47,685 nt of DNA from Soonwooa sp. (GTDB lineage Bacteria; Bacteroidota; Bacteroidia; Flavobacteriales; Weeksellaceae). Positions 31,273-40,623 of this stretch are shown piece by piece; the first letter of the stretch is position 1, and each line of letters opens with the position of its first letter. Made by a program: the position numbers and the translations under genes. The stretch covers positions 1 to 47,685 of the forward strand of contig NZ_JASLDS010000024.1 in NCBI RefSeq assembly GCF_030151385.1. Reading direction: 5' to 3'. The notes under the pieces were generated by a model that searched no databases, was not told the DNA's origin, and worked only from the letters and a program-made list of their open reading frames with translations.

Positions 31273-32430
31273 ATGTTAGAAATATTAATCGCCATATATG
31301 CCGGAATTTGCTGGCTTCTCATCAAGAAATTAAAATTAATTCCGTGGACGTTTCCAACGCAAGTTGTAGTGTTTTCGTTGCCGATTTTCGGGTCTATTGC
31401 TTTAATTTTAAGTTTAAACTATTACACGCCGATTACGTCGGATGTTAAAGTAGGTAACCGAAGTGTGGACATCACGACTCAAACTTTAGGAAAAGTAAAA
31501 AAGGTGTATGTAAAAACCAATCAGGAAGTGAAAAAAGGAGACACACTTTTCACTTTGGATCCAGAACCTTTTAAACAAGAAATAAAATCTCTGGAAGCGC
31601 AACTGAGCAATATGCAAGCGACGGTTTCGTCGTACAGTGCTGACATTGAAGCTTCAAGAAAAAATATTACAAGCCTACAATCTCAATTGAATTTGGCTAA
31701 CAAACGTGTTACGCAATATCAAGAATTGGTAGCTGCAGGCGCTGCAAACAAATTTGATTTGGAACAAGCGATTGCAACTGCACAAGATTTACAATCGAGA
31801 ATTGCCGCTGCACAATCTGCGCAAAGTTCACTGCAAACGAAAACAGGTTCAACCTACGATGGCGAAAACTCATCGGTTTCCGAAATCAGAGCGCGACTTG
31901 ACCAAGCGAAATGGAAACTTTCTCAATCGGTAGTAGTCGCTCCAACGGACGGAATTATCCCGAACGTACAATTAAATGAGGGTGCGATGATGGCACCATT
32001 TAAATCTGCATTTGTTTTGATTCAAAAACAGCAAACGGTTATCGCATTTTTCTCTCAAAACGAATTGGAAGCCGTGAAGAAAGGCGATGAAGTAGAATTG
32101 GCAATTAAAACCGCTCCCGGAAAAGTGGTAAAAGCAAAATTGGAAGATGTTATCGACGCAACGAGCCAAGGGATTATGAACAATGCTGGCGGTATGATTG
32201 GCGGAACTGGGACAACTTCGGGGATTCCGGACACTGCAAGACAATTGCCAGAAACCGATGGAAAACTGATTGCGAAATTTACCCTGGAACCTAACCAAGT
32301 TCCTTTGACAGTAGGTTCTCGTGGTACAGCAGTTGTGTATTCGGAGCATATAAAACCATTGCATTTAATTAGAAAAGTAATGGTAAGAATTACAAGTAAG
32401 ATGAATTACATCATTCCAAAACTTCATTAA
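31273..32430 (+). CDS. HlyD-family periplasmic adaptor (membrane fusion protein)
   Basis: 385 residues. One N-terminal membrane helix (about 22-48), a lipoyl-like half (VDITTQTLGKVKKVYVKTNQEVKKGDTLFTLDPEPF), a long coiled-coil hairpin (residues about 105-205, heptad-rich with SLEAQLSNMQ and SLQSQLNLANKR), then the second lipoyl half (APTDGIIPNVQLNEGAMM) and a beta-barrel domain. It resembles EmrA/YibH-type adaptors that bridge an inner-membrane pump to a TolC channel. The TolC-like gene follows after 1 bp, but no pump gene is present in the operon. Confidence 0.9.
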   Translation: MLEILIAIYAGICWLLIKKLKLIPWTFPTQVVVFSLPIFGSIALILSLNYYTPITSDVKVGNRSVDITTQTLGKVKKVYVKTNQEVKKGDTLFTLDPEPFKQEIKSLEAQLSNMQATVSSYSADIEASRKNITSLQSQLNLANKRVTQYQELVAAGAANKFDLEQAIATAQDLQSRIAAAQSAQSSLQTKTGSTYDGENSSVSEIRARLDQAKWKLSQSVVVAPTDGIIPNVQLNEGAMMAPFKSAFVLIQKQQTVIAFFSQNELEAVKKGDEVELAIKTAPGKVVKAKLEDVIDATSQGIMNNAGGMIGGTGTTSGIPDTARQLPETDGKLIAKFTLEPNQVPLTVGSRGTAVVYSEHIKPLHLIRKVMVRITSKMNYIIPKLH

Positions 32431-32431
32431 G

Positions 32432-33832
32432 ATGATTAAAAAAATTAGTGTAGCAGCAGTCATTTTTATGAGTTTAACATCGTGTATTGGTTACAAAAAC
32501 GCGACACTTGAAACAGTTGAAAACCTTAAAAATAAAAGCGAAATAAAAGCAAATATCGAAATCCCCGACAAGTGGATTCAAGATAAAAACCAAGATGTAT
32601 CCGATTTTTCTTACACTTGGATTAACGAACTGAAAACGCCAGAGCTGGAAAGCCTTATTAAAGAAGGTTTGGCGCATAACGCGGATATCATTATTTCTAA
32701 AGAAAAACTGAACCAGATAGAATTGGCGATGGACATTGCAGGAAGCAATCTTTATCCGACCGTAAATGCACTTGCCAACACCAGCAATAACGTCGTGAGT
32801 GGGACGCACATCGGAAACCTGCAACTAAAAGCCAATTGGGAACTGGATTTGTGGGGCAAAAATAAATCGGCTTCGATGTCGAGTGTTAGCCAGTATTATT
32901 CGGCGCAATATCAACAGAAAATGTTGGAACAATCGGTTGCCGCGATGATTGCTAAATCGTATTTCCTAAATATTGCAGGACAATATCAAGAGCAAAAAAT
33001 TACGCAATATATCCAGATGACCGAAGATTTGAAGAAAATCTACAAAGTTCAAACGAAAGTCGGAACGGCGAATGAGTTGGATATTTCGAATATCGAGACC
33101 GAAATTATTTTGTTAAACTCATATTTAGAAAAGATAAAAAACGCCAACTCGCAGTCACGTAGAAGTTTGGAAATGCTTTGCGGAAAATATCCAGAAGGAC
33201 TTTTAAAAGTGAATTCTAAATTTTCAGCGTTGAATAACGATATTCCTACAAGTTTCCCTTTACCACTTTTGGAAAAACGTTCGGACATCATGGCGCAACA
33301 ATTCCAAATTGAGCGTTCATTTTACGATGTTCAGGAAGCAAAAGCAGCAAGATTGCCATCGATAAACATCAGCGCAGGATTTGGTGCAGCAGGAACCAAC
33401 GTAGAAAGCATCAACGGATTATTCTCGAATCCTTTGATAAAAGTTGGTGGCGGATTGGTGACGCCTATTTTCAACGGTGGAAAATTGAAGAAAAATGTCG
33501 AAGTAAAAACTTCCGAGCAACGACAAGTTGTAGAAGAATATTCGAAATCGGTGTTGACGGCTTTCAACGAGGTAGAATCGGCTTTGGCAAATCTTACTTC
33601 GATTGATAAACAAAGTGTTTTTCAGGACCAAGCCATTAACTCACTTCAAAAGAATATTGAGCTTACCAAAAAGCAAATAAAAGTGGGTAATAGCAACAGT
33701 TTTAATCTTATCCAAAAACAAAGAGATTTGATTAAAAAAGAAATGAACAACATCGACCTCGACCTCCAAGAACGCATCGAACGTATCAACCTTTATATGG
33801 CTTTGGGCGCGGGAAACTCGATGATTAGATAG
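32432..33832 (+). CDS. TolC-like outer-membrane efflux lipoprotein (NodT family)
   Basis: 466 residues. MIKKISVAAVIFMSLTSC ends in a lipobox cysteine, as in NodT/OprM lipoproteins. Two copies of the outer-membrane-efflux repeat are seen: ELESLIKEGLAHNADIIISKEKL...LQLKANWELDLWGKN, and LPLLEKRSDIMAQQFQIERSFYDVQEAKAARLPSI...VKVGGGLVTPIFNGGKL. The protein would form a trimeric channel through the outer membrane and periplasm. It closes the operon with DUF3302 and HlyD genes and ends at a terminator 33858-33898. Confidence 0.93.
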   Translation: MIKKISVAAVIFMSLTSCIGYKNATLETVENLKNKSEIKANIEIPDKWIQDKNQDVSDFSYTWINELKTPELESLIKEGLAHNADIIISKEKLNQIELAMDIAGSNLYPTVNALANTSNNVVSGTHIGNLQLKANWELDLWGKNKSASMSSVSQYYSAQYQQKMLEQSVAAMIAKSYFLNIAGQYQEQKITQYIQMTEDLKKIYKVQTKVGTANELDISNIETEIILLNSYLEKIKNANSQSRRSLEMLCGKYPEGLLKVNSKFSALNNDIPTSFPLPLLEKRSDIMAQQFQIERSFYDVQEAKAARLPSINISAGFGAAGTNVESINGLFSNPLIKVGGGLVTPIFNGGKLKKNVEVKTSEQRQVVEEYSKSVLTAFNEVESALANLTSIDKQSVFQDQAINSLQKNIELTKKQIKVGNSNSFNLIQKQRDLIKKEMNNIDLDLQERIERINLYMALGAGNSMIR

Positions 33833-33857
33833 AAAATAAGCATCATAATTTATAGTG

Positions 33858-33898
33858 AATCCTTGTGATAACATTTTTGTTATGCAAGGATTTTTTTT
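33858..33898 (+). terminator. Intrinsic terminator of the efflux operon
   Basis: AATCCTTG...ATAAC (33858 onward) pairs with GTTAT...CAAGGATT (ending 33892) and is followed by a run of eight T residues. Confidence 0.85.
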
Positions 33899-33983
33899 GT
33901 TTTTCAAAGTTAAAAACTGATTAAGTAAGCTTTGTATTAAACCAAATTTCTTAACTTCATAATTGTTAAACATTTATGATGGC

Positions 33984-35087
33984 ATGATGAAAATACAACT
34001 AACTCGACCTAGAATTTTGAAACTGCTAGGTTTTGCATTTATCATATTTTTCGTACACAGATGCACCATGATCAACTTAAATTTCTTCATGCCATCAGGT
34101 AAGAATGTTCCAGACTTATCCAAAACATTGAAAAACAAAACTTTTGAGCTTTTTAAAGTGACAGGTTCAACTTGGAATGAAATCCGTTACCATCCTCAAA
34201 AAGATTATTATCTCATTGCACAAGACGCGAGAATAACCAAACTAGATAGTCGCGGTTCGCGGGTTTATTATTTGGATATGAAAGAGACTGACCCAAGCGG
34301 AATGCCAGATAACATGGACTATAATGTTCCGTCTTCCTTTGTAGTGAGTTGGCATGGCATTTATGATTTATCAAAAGACAAACCGACTTTAGAGAAATTT
34401 AGCAAAAGCTTAAATACCGAAGGAAATATGGACGACGGCACTTGGAATCGTGAGTTTGAAAAGCTTTACCAATCTTCAGATGTTGCATTTTGGGGTTATC
34501 GAAAAGGATTACTAGGTGGTAAACTGTATCCTTTGTATTTTCGACAAAATGGTCAATGGATTGTGCTCTACACCAACGAATTTACTTCCGTATACCGCAT
34601 GAACAAATATCCTGAAATCCGTTTTGATGATAATATTATTCCTGAAAAATGCGATCGACTTTATTTGTTAAAAGATATTCAGCACAATGACAGTTATAGT
34701 GATTATCTTACTTCTGGCAATCAATATGATTTTAGCAACGAGCCAGAAAGCAAATTGAAATACAGTAAACGCATCAACATAAAAACTCTATATTTTAAAA
34801 AAGAAGACGTTGAAGATGGTCCTTACACAATTATTCCAGTACAGTTTGCGGGAATGGCTGTTAATAAACTTGAATTCGAAAATAGCAGCATCACCTTTAA
34901 ATCGATAGCACAGAAAGGAGCTGGACTTAATTTTTCTCCTGTAGAAACGGACTTTTTTATTTTTGAAGTTGCTGATGAATTCAAAAAAGCAAATACGCCA
35001 TCCTTTCTTTATTACAAATATTCAACTTCGTGGAATTCCGACGATAACGAAGGCGTCTACGTGATAAGAAAAATTAATGCTAAATAG
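33984..35087 (+). CDS. Membrane-anchored protein, unknown function
   Basis: 367 residues from ATG 33984 (an upstream ATG at 33963 adds seven residues). One N-terminal helix (ILKLLGFAFIIFFVHRCTMINL) then a large extracytoplasmic domain rich in aromatic residues. Segments such as WNEIRYHPQKDYYLIAQDARITKLDSRGSRVYYLDM and YKYSTSWNSDDNEGVYVIR recall a beta-propeller-like surface, but no family is recognised. Followed 51 bp later by another envelope-protein gene in the same direction. Confidence 0.6.
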   Translation: MMKIQLTRPRILKLLGFAFIIFFVHRCTMINLNFFMPSGKNVPDLSKTLKNKTFELFKVTGSTWNEIRYHPQKDYYLIAQDARITKLDSRGSRVYYLDMKETDPSGMPDNMDYNVPSSFVVSWHGIYDLSKDKPTLEKFSKSLNTEGNMDDGTWNREFEKLYQSSDVAFWGYRKGLLGGKLYPLYFRQNGQWIVLYTNEFTSVYRMNKYPEIRFDDNIIPEKCDRLYLLKDIQHNDSYSDYLTSGNQYDFSNEPESKLKYSKRINIKTLYFKKEDVEDGPYTIIPVQFAGMAVNKLEFENSSITFKSIAQKGAGLNFSPVETDFFIFEVADEFKKANTPSFLYYKYSTSWNSDDNEGVYVIRKINAK

Positions 35088-35138
35088 ATTCACTTTTGTT
35101 TTTTTATTTTAGTGCCGATTAATAATACAAACTAAAAA

Positions 35139-35714
35139 ATGATGAAACTCTTTTTTCCAAATACTAACAAAAGGATACAAAAACAATCTATATTTCTCTC
35201 GATTGCTTTATTATCAGTCGCTTGCGGTTCAGGTTCCAAAGACTTAAAACAAACCGAAGTTGAAAATGCAGCACAATTGAAAAGCGAAATGATCCAAGAA
35301 ATTGCTAAAACAATGTCCCCAAAAGACAGTTTGTTTTTAGTAACTCAAAGAATACTTGGCGTTTGCGGAAATGATGAGCGTTATGATGGTAAAACGACTG
35401 CAAAAGAAAAATTGGAGGAACAAAAATACATTAAAGAAAATCCTTATTTTATTGACCTTTCAACTGGTTTTGACGAGCAATATAATATTGATGGAAAAGT
35501 ACTTTTCACGGGAACTGCTTTCAATAACGAATTTAGTACTGCAACACAACATTTTAATAATGATTCTTTAAAAATTAAGAAAAAAATACTAGACCTTCAA
35601 CCGCTAAATGTGAAAAAAGTCAGCGTGGAAATCATCCTTCGAAATTATTCTTATAGTGAAGATTCTAAAACATTCCTGTTCGTCAAAAACAATTCAAAAT
35701 GGGAAAAGCGATAA
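35139..35714 (+). CDS. Putative lipoprotein, unknown function
   Basis: 191 residues. A basic N-terminal stretch (FPNTNKRIQKQS) is followed by IFLSIALLSVACGSGS, which has a lipobox (SVAC). The mature part is helical at first (EVENAAQLKSEMIQEIAKTM), then beta-rich with a conserved-looking cysteine in ILGVCGNDERYDGKT. No family is recognised. It converges with the hexosaminidase gene; only 6 bp separate the stops and no terminator hairpin is evident there. Confidence 0.62.
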   Translation: MMKLFFPNTNKRIQKQSIFLSIALLSVACGSGSKDLKQTEVENAAQLKSEMIQEIAKTMSPKDSLFLVTQRILGVCGNDERYDGKTTAKEKLEEQKYIKENPYFIDLSTGFDEQYNIDGKVLFTGTAFNNEFSTATQHFNNDSLKIKKKILDLQPLNVKKVSVEIILRNYSYSEDSKTFLFVKNNSKWEKR

Positions 35715-35720
35715 ACTTTT

Positions 35721-37973
35721 TTAATTCACCGACAACTCATCCACAAAAAGCCAAGCTGGATTACCTGCCCCAGCCTGTCCATCGGGAATTACACCATAAT
35801 TTTGGATAGCGATTTTGATGTAGGTTTTCTTTTGTTTTGGGAAAGAAATATCCATTATCCCCTTGCTTTTGATAATGTCGTCTTGAGAAACTTTTTTGAT
35901 TTCTGTAAAGCTTTTTCCATTGTCAGAAACCGAGATAGTCACCGATTTTGGAAGATAAATCCAGCTTCCTTGTCTATCCAAAGTATTGAATTTTAAATTG
36001 CTAAATTCTGCTACATCATCAAAATCAATTATTGCTACCAAATCGGTTCCATTGAAGCCTAACCAATTTTTGCCATAGTTTTTGGTATTTCCTAAAACGC
36101 CGTCTACTAAAGTATTTTTGCCACCAGTGCTGTAAGCTTCGGCAGGTGGATTTTCTAATTCAATAAACTTTCCTGTAGATTTTGAAAAATTAAAATCCTG
36201 CGTTGTTACAGAACTTAGACGTTGTCCGTTTTCAAAATAGGCAGATTTTACAGTACCAGTTTTATAAATTTCCAAAATATCTTTATAAACATTGGATGCA
36301 TTTGTAGGCTCTGTTCCATCGGTTGTGTATCGAATATTTTTGGGGTCATTTGCAGAAGTTAAATCATAAAAAACTTTCCCATGACTGCTCACCGAAACAC
36401 TACCTGTAACTTCAAAAATAGCTTTTGAATAATTGATTCTTTTTTTATCCAAAATATTAAAATGCTGAATCACTCGGTTTTCAAATTCTTTATACTCAGC
36501 TGGATTTGAAGTTCCCCAAGCAACCTCCGAAAGCGCCATCATTCTCGGAAAAATCATATATTCCACATGTTTGAAATCCAAGATATATTCTGTCCACAAA
36601 TTTCCTTGTGTTCCCCAGATAAATTCACTTTCCTGCTCCGACAACTCACTGGGAATTGGGCTGTAATCGTAAACTTTTTTCAAAGTCACATCGCCGCCAA
36701 TCGCAATAGGTTCGGTATCTGGACTTCCCTGATAATAATCAAAATAATTAGTAGAAGTTGGTGTCATAATCGCTTGGTGTCCCGTTTTTGCAGCATGAAT
36801 ACCGCCTTGCACACCAGTCCAACTCATCACCGTTGCATTGGGAGCTAAACCACCTTCTAAAATTTCGTCCCAACCGATGATTTGTTTGCCTTTGGAATTG
36901 ATGTATTTCTCCATTCTCGTTATGAAATAGCTTTGCAAGCCCATTTCATCTTTTAAGTTTAGTTTTTTAATCAAACCTTGACAAAACTCGCTTTGCTTCC
37001 AACGGATTTTCGGCGCTTCATCGCCTCCAATATGGATATATCGATACGGAAAAAGAGGCATCACTTCGTCCAAAACATCTTCTAAAAACTTAAAAGTTTC
37101 TTCTTTTGGACAATAGATTTCCTCGGAAACGCCCCATTGTTTCCAAACTTCAAAAGGTCCTTTTGTACATCCTAATTCTGGATATGCCGCCAAAGCCGCT
37201 TGCGCATGTCCCGGCATTTCGATTTCTGGGATAACATCAATATGCAATTTTTCGGCATATTTTACAACATCCTTGATTTGTTCTTGTGTGTAAAATCCAC
37301 CATATTTTTTGTCATCAAACTTCATATCCGAATAGGCTCCAACTTGGGAACCATTACGCCAAGCGCCAACAGAAGTGAGCTTCGGATATTTTTTGATTTC
37401 GATTCTCCAACCTTGGTCGTCCGTTAAATGCCAATGAAATTTGTTGTATTTGTACATCGCGAGATAATCGAGATATTTTTTGACTTCCTCAACCGTAAAA
37501 AAATGGCGACAAACATCGAGATGCATCCCTCGATAAGCGAATTTTGGAGAATCAGAAATTTCTAAATAAGGAAGTTTTAAATCAGATTGATGTTCTTCAA
37601 TCAACTGTAAAAGAGTCTGCACACCACGGAAAACCCCTACGTTGGTAAATGCCGTTATTGAAATTCCATTTTTATCGATATTAAGGCTATAAGATTCTGC
37701 CATCTTATCAGTAGGCTCTTTTATTCGAAGAACCGCCAACCTAATCTTCCCTGATTTTCCAATTTTAAAATCTTTTCCTATACTAATTTTTAGTTGATTT
37801 TTTAAATAATCGGCTTCAGAATTTGAATCAATACTTTGAATAACAAAATCATTGGATAATTGTAAAAAACCATCATTAATTTTGACTTCTTTAGGTTTGG
37901 GAATGAATTGATTTTGTGCCATAATTTGACTTGATAAAAATAAGACAGCAACCGAAAACAGAACCTTTTTCAT
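35721..37973 (-). CDS. Beta-N-acetylhexosaminidase, glycoside hydrolase family 20
   Basis: 750-residue exported enzyme that removes terminal GlcNAc or GalNAc from glycans. ATG 37973 gives a signal peptide (MKKVLFSVAVLFLSSQIMAQ); an ATG at 38012 would precede it by 13 residues. The N-terminal GH20b domain runs to about residue 140. The catalytic domain shows FHWHLTDDQGWRIEIKKYPKL, EIEMPGHAQAALAAYPEL, the Asp-Glu pair in HIGGDEAPK and WDEILEGGLAPNATVMSWTG. A C-terminal part holds a chitobiase-type and a discoidin-like carbohydrate-binding region (from about residue 530). Confidence 0.95.
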   Translation of the reverse strand: MKKVLFSVAVLFLSSQIMAQNQFIPKPKEVKINDGFLQLSNDFVIQSIDSNSEADYLKNQLKISIGKDFKIGKSGKIRLAVLRIKEPTDKMAESYSLNIDKNGISITAFTNVGVFRGVQTLLQLIEEHQSDLKLPYLEISDSPKFAYRGMHLDVCRHFFTVEEVKKYLDYLAMYKYNKFHWHLTDDQGWRIEIKKYPKLTSVGAWRNGSQVGAYSDMKFDDKKYGGFYTQEQIKDVVKYAEKLHIDVIPEIEMPGHAQAALAAYPELGCTKGPFEVWKQWGVSEEIYCPKEETFKFLEDVLDEVMPLFPYRYIHIGGDEAPKIRWKQSEFCQGLIKKLNLKDEMGLQSYFITRMEKYINSKGKQIIGWDEILEGGLAPNATVMSWTGVQGGIHAAKTGHQAIMTPTSTNYFDYYQGSPDTEPIAIGGDVTLKKVYDYSPIPSELSEQESEFIWGTQGNLWTEYILDFKHVEYMIFPRMMALSEVAWGTSNPAEYKEFENRVIQHFNILDKKRINYSKAIFEVTGSVSVSSHGKVFYDLTSANDPKNIRYTTDGTEPTNASNVYKDILEIYKTGTVKSAYFENGQRLSSVTTQDFNFSKSTGKFIELENPPAEAYSTGGKNTLVDGVLGNTKNYGKNWLGFNGTDLVAIIDFDDVAEFSNLKFNTLDRQGSWIYLPKSVTISVSDNGKSFTEIKKVSQDDIIKSKGIMDISFPKQKKTYIKIAIQNYGVIPDGQAGAGNPAWLFVDELSVN

Positions 37974-38015
37974 TTTAAAAACTTTGATAAAATAAATATA
38001 CTCATTTAACACAAA

Positions 38016-38044
38016 AAATCCCCACCAAAACTGACGAGGATTTA
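38016..38044 (-). terminator. Putative terminator of the proline dehydrogenase gene
   Basis: AAATCC (38016-38021) pairs with GGATTT (38038-38043); on the minus strand the stem is followed by a T-run of six. It is short and has a wide loop, so confidence is moderate. Confidence 0.5.
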
Positions 38045-38063
38045 TTTATCTTAAAAACAAAAC

Positions 38064-39233
38064 TTAAGCTTGTTTTCTACGTTTTAATTCTTTTTCGATA
38101 AGACCAAGCTCACGCCCAGTTTGTCCTGCAACGGAAGTATTTTCTTGTGCTCTTCTTGTTAAATAAGGGACAACATCTTTTACGGGTCCATACGGAAGAT
38201 ATTTTGCAACATTGTAGCCTTTGTCCGCAAGATAAAAACTGATGTTATCACTCATCCCGTACAATTGTCCAAAATACACATGCGGATTGTCGTGCTCCAA
38301 TCCCTTAGCTTGCATTTTGTCCATAATGAGCTCTGTTGACTTTTCGTTATGCGTACCAAAAAACGCCGAAACTCTATCAAGATGATTCATCATAAAGTCG
38401 ATACCAGCATTGTAATTAATATCAGAAGCTTCTTTGTTGGGTTGGATTGGATCTGGATAGCCTTTTTCCGCAGCACGCGCTCTTTCTTTCTCCATATAGG
38501 CGCCACGAACGATTTTGTAACCGATGAAGTAGCCTTTTTCCTTCGCTCTTTCAAGATGTTCTGCCATATATTCTAGACGACCCGTTCTGTACATTTGGAT
38601 GGTATTCCAAACAATTGGTTTTTCCTTATTGTACTTCTCCATCATCTCCTCGCAAAGTTGATCAGCAGCTCCTTGCATCCAAGTTTCCTCAGCATCTACC
38701 ATCACTTTTTTGTCACTTTCGTAGCACAATTTGCAAACATCATCAAAACGTTTAACAACACGCTCCCACTCTGCTTTTTGACTTGTCGTCAACTCTGCAC
38801 CTTTACCAACTTCTTCATATAAATCGATTCTTCCGAAAGCTGTTGGTTTGAAAACCACAAACGGAATCGCAGGATTACCAACCGAAAAACGAACAATATC
38901 TTTAATCTCCTTGCAAAAAGCATCAAAAGTTTCTTCGTCTACTTTGCCTTCAATCGAATAATCGAAAATACTTCCTATTCTGTGTTTAAACAAAGTTTTG
39001 ACAACTGCCATACTTTCTTCACGCGTTTCGCCACCGCAAAATTGCTCGAACAAAGTTTTCTTGACAACACCATCAACAAATGGAAAATTATTTCTGACAA
39101 CAAAGTTGAGCATAGAAACGCCAACACTTGTTAAACTAGGATTTTCTATCGCTTTGAACATCCAATAAGCCTTCTTGAGTTGCGAATCCGTCTTATCCGC
39201 AAAGGCCAATTTAGTATCGTTAAAAATACTCAT
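38064..39233 (-). CDS. Proline dehydrogenase
   Basis: 389-residue FAD-dependent enzyme that oxidises proline to pyrroline-5-carboxylate, feeding glutamate metabolism. The TIM-barrel motifs are visible: GYFIGYKIVRGAYMEKERARA (active-site Lys and Arg), ETELI-type segment FFGTHNEKSTELI, LYGMSDNISF, and the C-terminal YLPYGPVKDVVPYLTRRAQEN. Length fits the monofunctional Bacteroidetes enzyme; no P5C dehydrogenase gene is adjacent. It is divergent from aroB across a 128-bp gap. Confidence 0.94.
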   Translation of the reverse strand: MSIFNDTKLAFADKTDSQLKKAYWMFKAIENPSLTSVGVSMLNFVVRNNFPFVDGVVKKTLFEQFCGGETREESMAVVKTLFKHRIGSIFDYSIEGKVDEETFDAFCKEIKDIVRFSVGNPAIPFVVFKPTAFGRIDLYEEVGKGAELTTSQKAEWERVVKRFDDVCKLCYESDKKVMVDAEETWMQGAADQLCEEMMEKYNKEKPIVWNTIQMYRTGRLEYMAEHLERAKEKGYFIGYKIVRGAYMEKERARAAEKGYPDPIQPNKEASDINYNAGIDFMMNHLDRVSAFFGTHNEKSTELIMDKMQAKGLEHDNPHVYFGQLYGMSDNISFYLADKGYNVAKYLPYGPVKDVVPYLTRRAQENTSVAGQTGRELGLIEKELKRRKQA

Positions 39234-39340
39234 ATCTTGAATAAATTTGAAAGTTCAAAATTAAGCATTCCTTAGCATTTAAACTTCGATTCGATAAAAA
39301 ATAATGCATTTTAAAAACCACTTCTTCGTCAAAATTCTCA

Positions 39341-39348
39341 TATTTTTG
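39341..39348 (+). promoter_or_regulatory. Bacteroidetes-type -7 box (TATTTTTG) before aroB
   Basis: TATTTTTG is an exact TAnnTTTG match 13 bases before the aroB ATG, giving an extremely short leader if used. Confidence 0.45.
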
Positions 39349-39361
39349 CAAAAAGCCTTTT

Positions 39362-40405
39362 ATGATTACTTTACTAGACGACGATTTCTCCGGATTAAAT
39401 CAATTTTTAAACGAAAATTCGACGAGCAAAATATTTATTTTGGTTGACGAAAACACACATGAATATTGCCTTCCGACCTTGCTTGCCAATATGGAAACCG
39501 ATGTCCCGTTTGAGATTATCGAAATCGAAGCTGGCGAAGAACATAAAAATATTGAAACCGCTGTTCAGCTTTGGGAAATCCTTTCGGAATTCGAAGCAGA
39601 CAGAAAAGCTTTGGTCATTAATCTTGGCGGCGGCGTTATCACCGATTTGGGTGGATTCGTTGCTTCTACTTATAAAAGAGGGGTTAAATTCATCAACATT
39701 CCGACAAGTTTGTTAGCGATGTGTGATGCTTCGATTGGCGGAAAAACGGGAATCGATCATCAATTCTTAAAAAATATAATCGGCACTTTTGCGCAGTCTG
39801 AGCAGGTTTTTATTTATCCAAAATTTCTTGAAACTTTAGATTTCATACAACTTAGAAGTGGTTTTGCAGAGATGCTAAAACATGGTCTTATTGCAGACAA
39901 AAAACATTGGGACGAGCTTACGAGCATCGAATCGTTGACAGCAGAAAGCTTAGAAAACTTTATCCTCCGAAGCACCGAAATAAAACAAGAAGTTGTAGAA
40001 AAGGATTTTAAAGAACAAAATATTCGTAAAAACTTAAACTTCGGACATACCGTTGGTCATGCTATTGAAAGCCTTTATCTTGCCAACAACCAACTTCTTC
40101 CGCATGGAGAAGCTGTGGCTTTGGGGATGATAATCGAGACACACTTGTCTTATCTTAACAACTTAATTAGTCAAGAAACGAGCACCGAAATTATTACTAA
40201 AATTCAGAAATTCTTTCCTTATGTTGATATCTCGATGTTCAAGGATGACGATATTTTGGCATTGATGTTTAACGACAAAAAAAATTCGGATGGCAACATC
40301 AATTTTTCACTAATTAATGGAATTGGTAATGGCATTTTTGATCAAAAAGTAAGCGAATCCAACCTAATTTTGGGACTAGATTTCTATAAAAACATGAAAA
40401 AATAG
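39362..40405 (+). CDS. aroB: 3-dehydroquinate synthase
   Basis: 347-residue cytoplasmic enzyme of the shikimate pathway, turning DAHP into 3-dehydroquinate with NAD+ and a divalent metal. Family blocks are NLGGGVITDLGGFVASTYKRG, FINIPTSLLAMCDASIGGKTGID, LRSGFAEMLKHGLI, and the metal ligands in LNFGHTVGHAIES and LPHGEAVALGM. Complete in length. Transcribed alone; no other aromatic amino acid genes are adjacent. Confidence 0.97.
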   Translation: MITLLDDDFSGLNQFLNENSTSKIFILVDENTHEYCLPTLLANMETDVPFEIIEIEAGEEHKNIETAVQLWEILSEFEADRKALVINLGGGVITDLGGFVASTYKRGVKFINIPTSLLAMCDASIGGKTGIDHQFLKNIIGTFAQSEQVFIYPKFLETLDFIQLRSGFAEMLKHGLIADKKHWDELTSIESLTAESLENFILRSTEIKQEVVEKDFKEQNIRKNLNFGHTVGHAIESLYLANNQLLPHGEAVALGMIIETHLSYLNNLISQETSTEIITKIQKFFPYVDISMFKDDDILALMFNDKKNSDGNINFSLINGIGNGIFDQKVSESNLILGLDFYKNMKK

Positions 40406-40553
40406 GTCAAAAAACACCCCGAATTTTTGTTAAAAACAGTAAAATTTGACAATTTTGTAAAATATTTACAACTGACTAAAAATCAGATATTTAAGAATTA
40501 AATTTTAACAAATAATCAAGAATAATAGAATTAAATTTCGAAATAAATCAAAG

Positions 40554-40572
40554 TTTTGGCAAAGTATTTGGA
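40554..40572 (+). promoter_or_regulatory. Sigma54-like promoter before the beta-barrel gene
   Basis: TTTTGGCA (GG at 40558-40559) is followed after ten bases by TTTGG at 40567-40571, so the spacing fits GG-N10-G(C) except G for C. Leader length would be about 40 nt, the same as for the YtxH-like gene at 11622. A TAnnTTTG-type reading of the same stretch is also possible. Confidence 0.4.
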
Positions 40573-40623
40573 AGTACACTTGTCGTAAAACAAAATTTAA
40601 AATTGAAATTAAAATTTAATATT

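Noticed and set aside
32474..32824. Antisense reading frame inside the TolC-like gene
   Set aside because: Shadow of a strong coding region on the opposite strand with no independent motif.
35700..35725. Terminator between the lipoprotein and hexosaminidase genes
   Set aside because: The convergent stops are 6 bp apart and no stem with a T-run can be drawn there.
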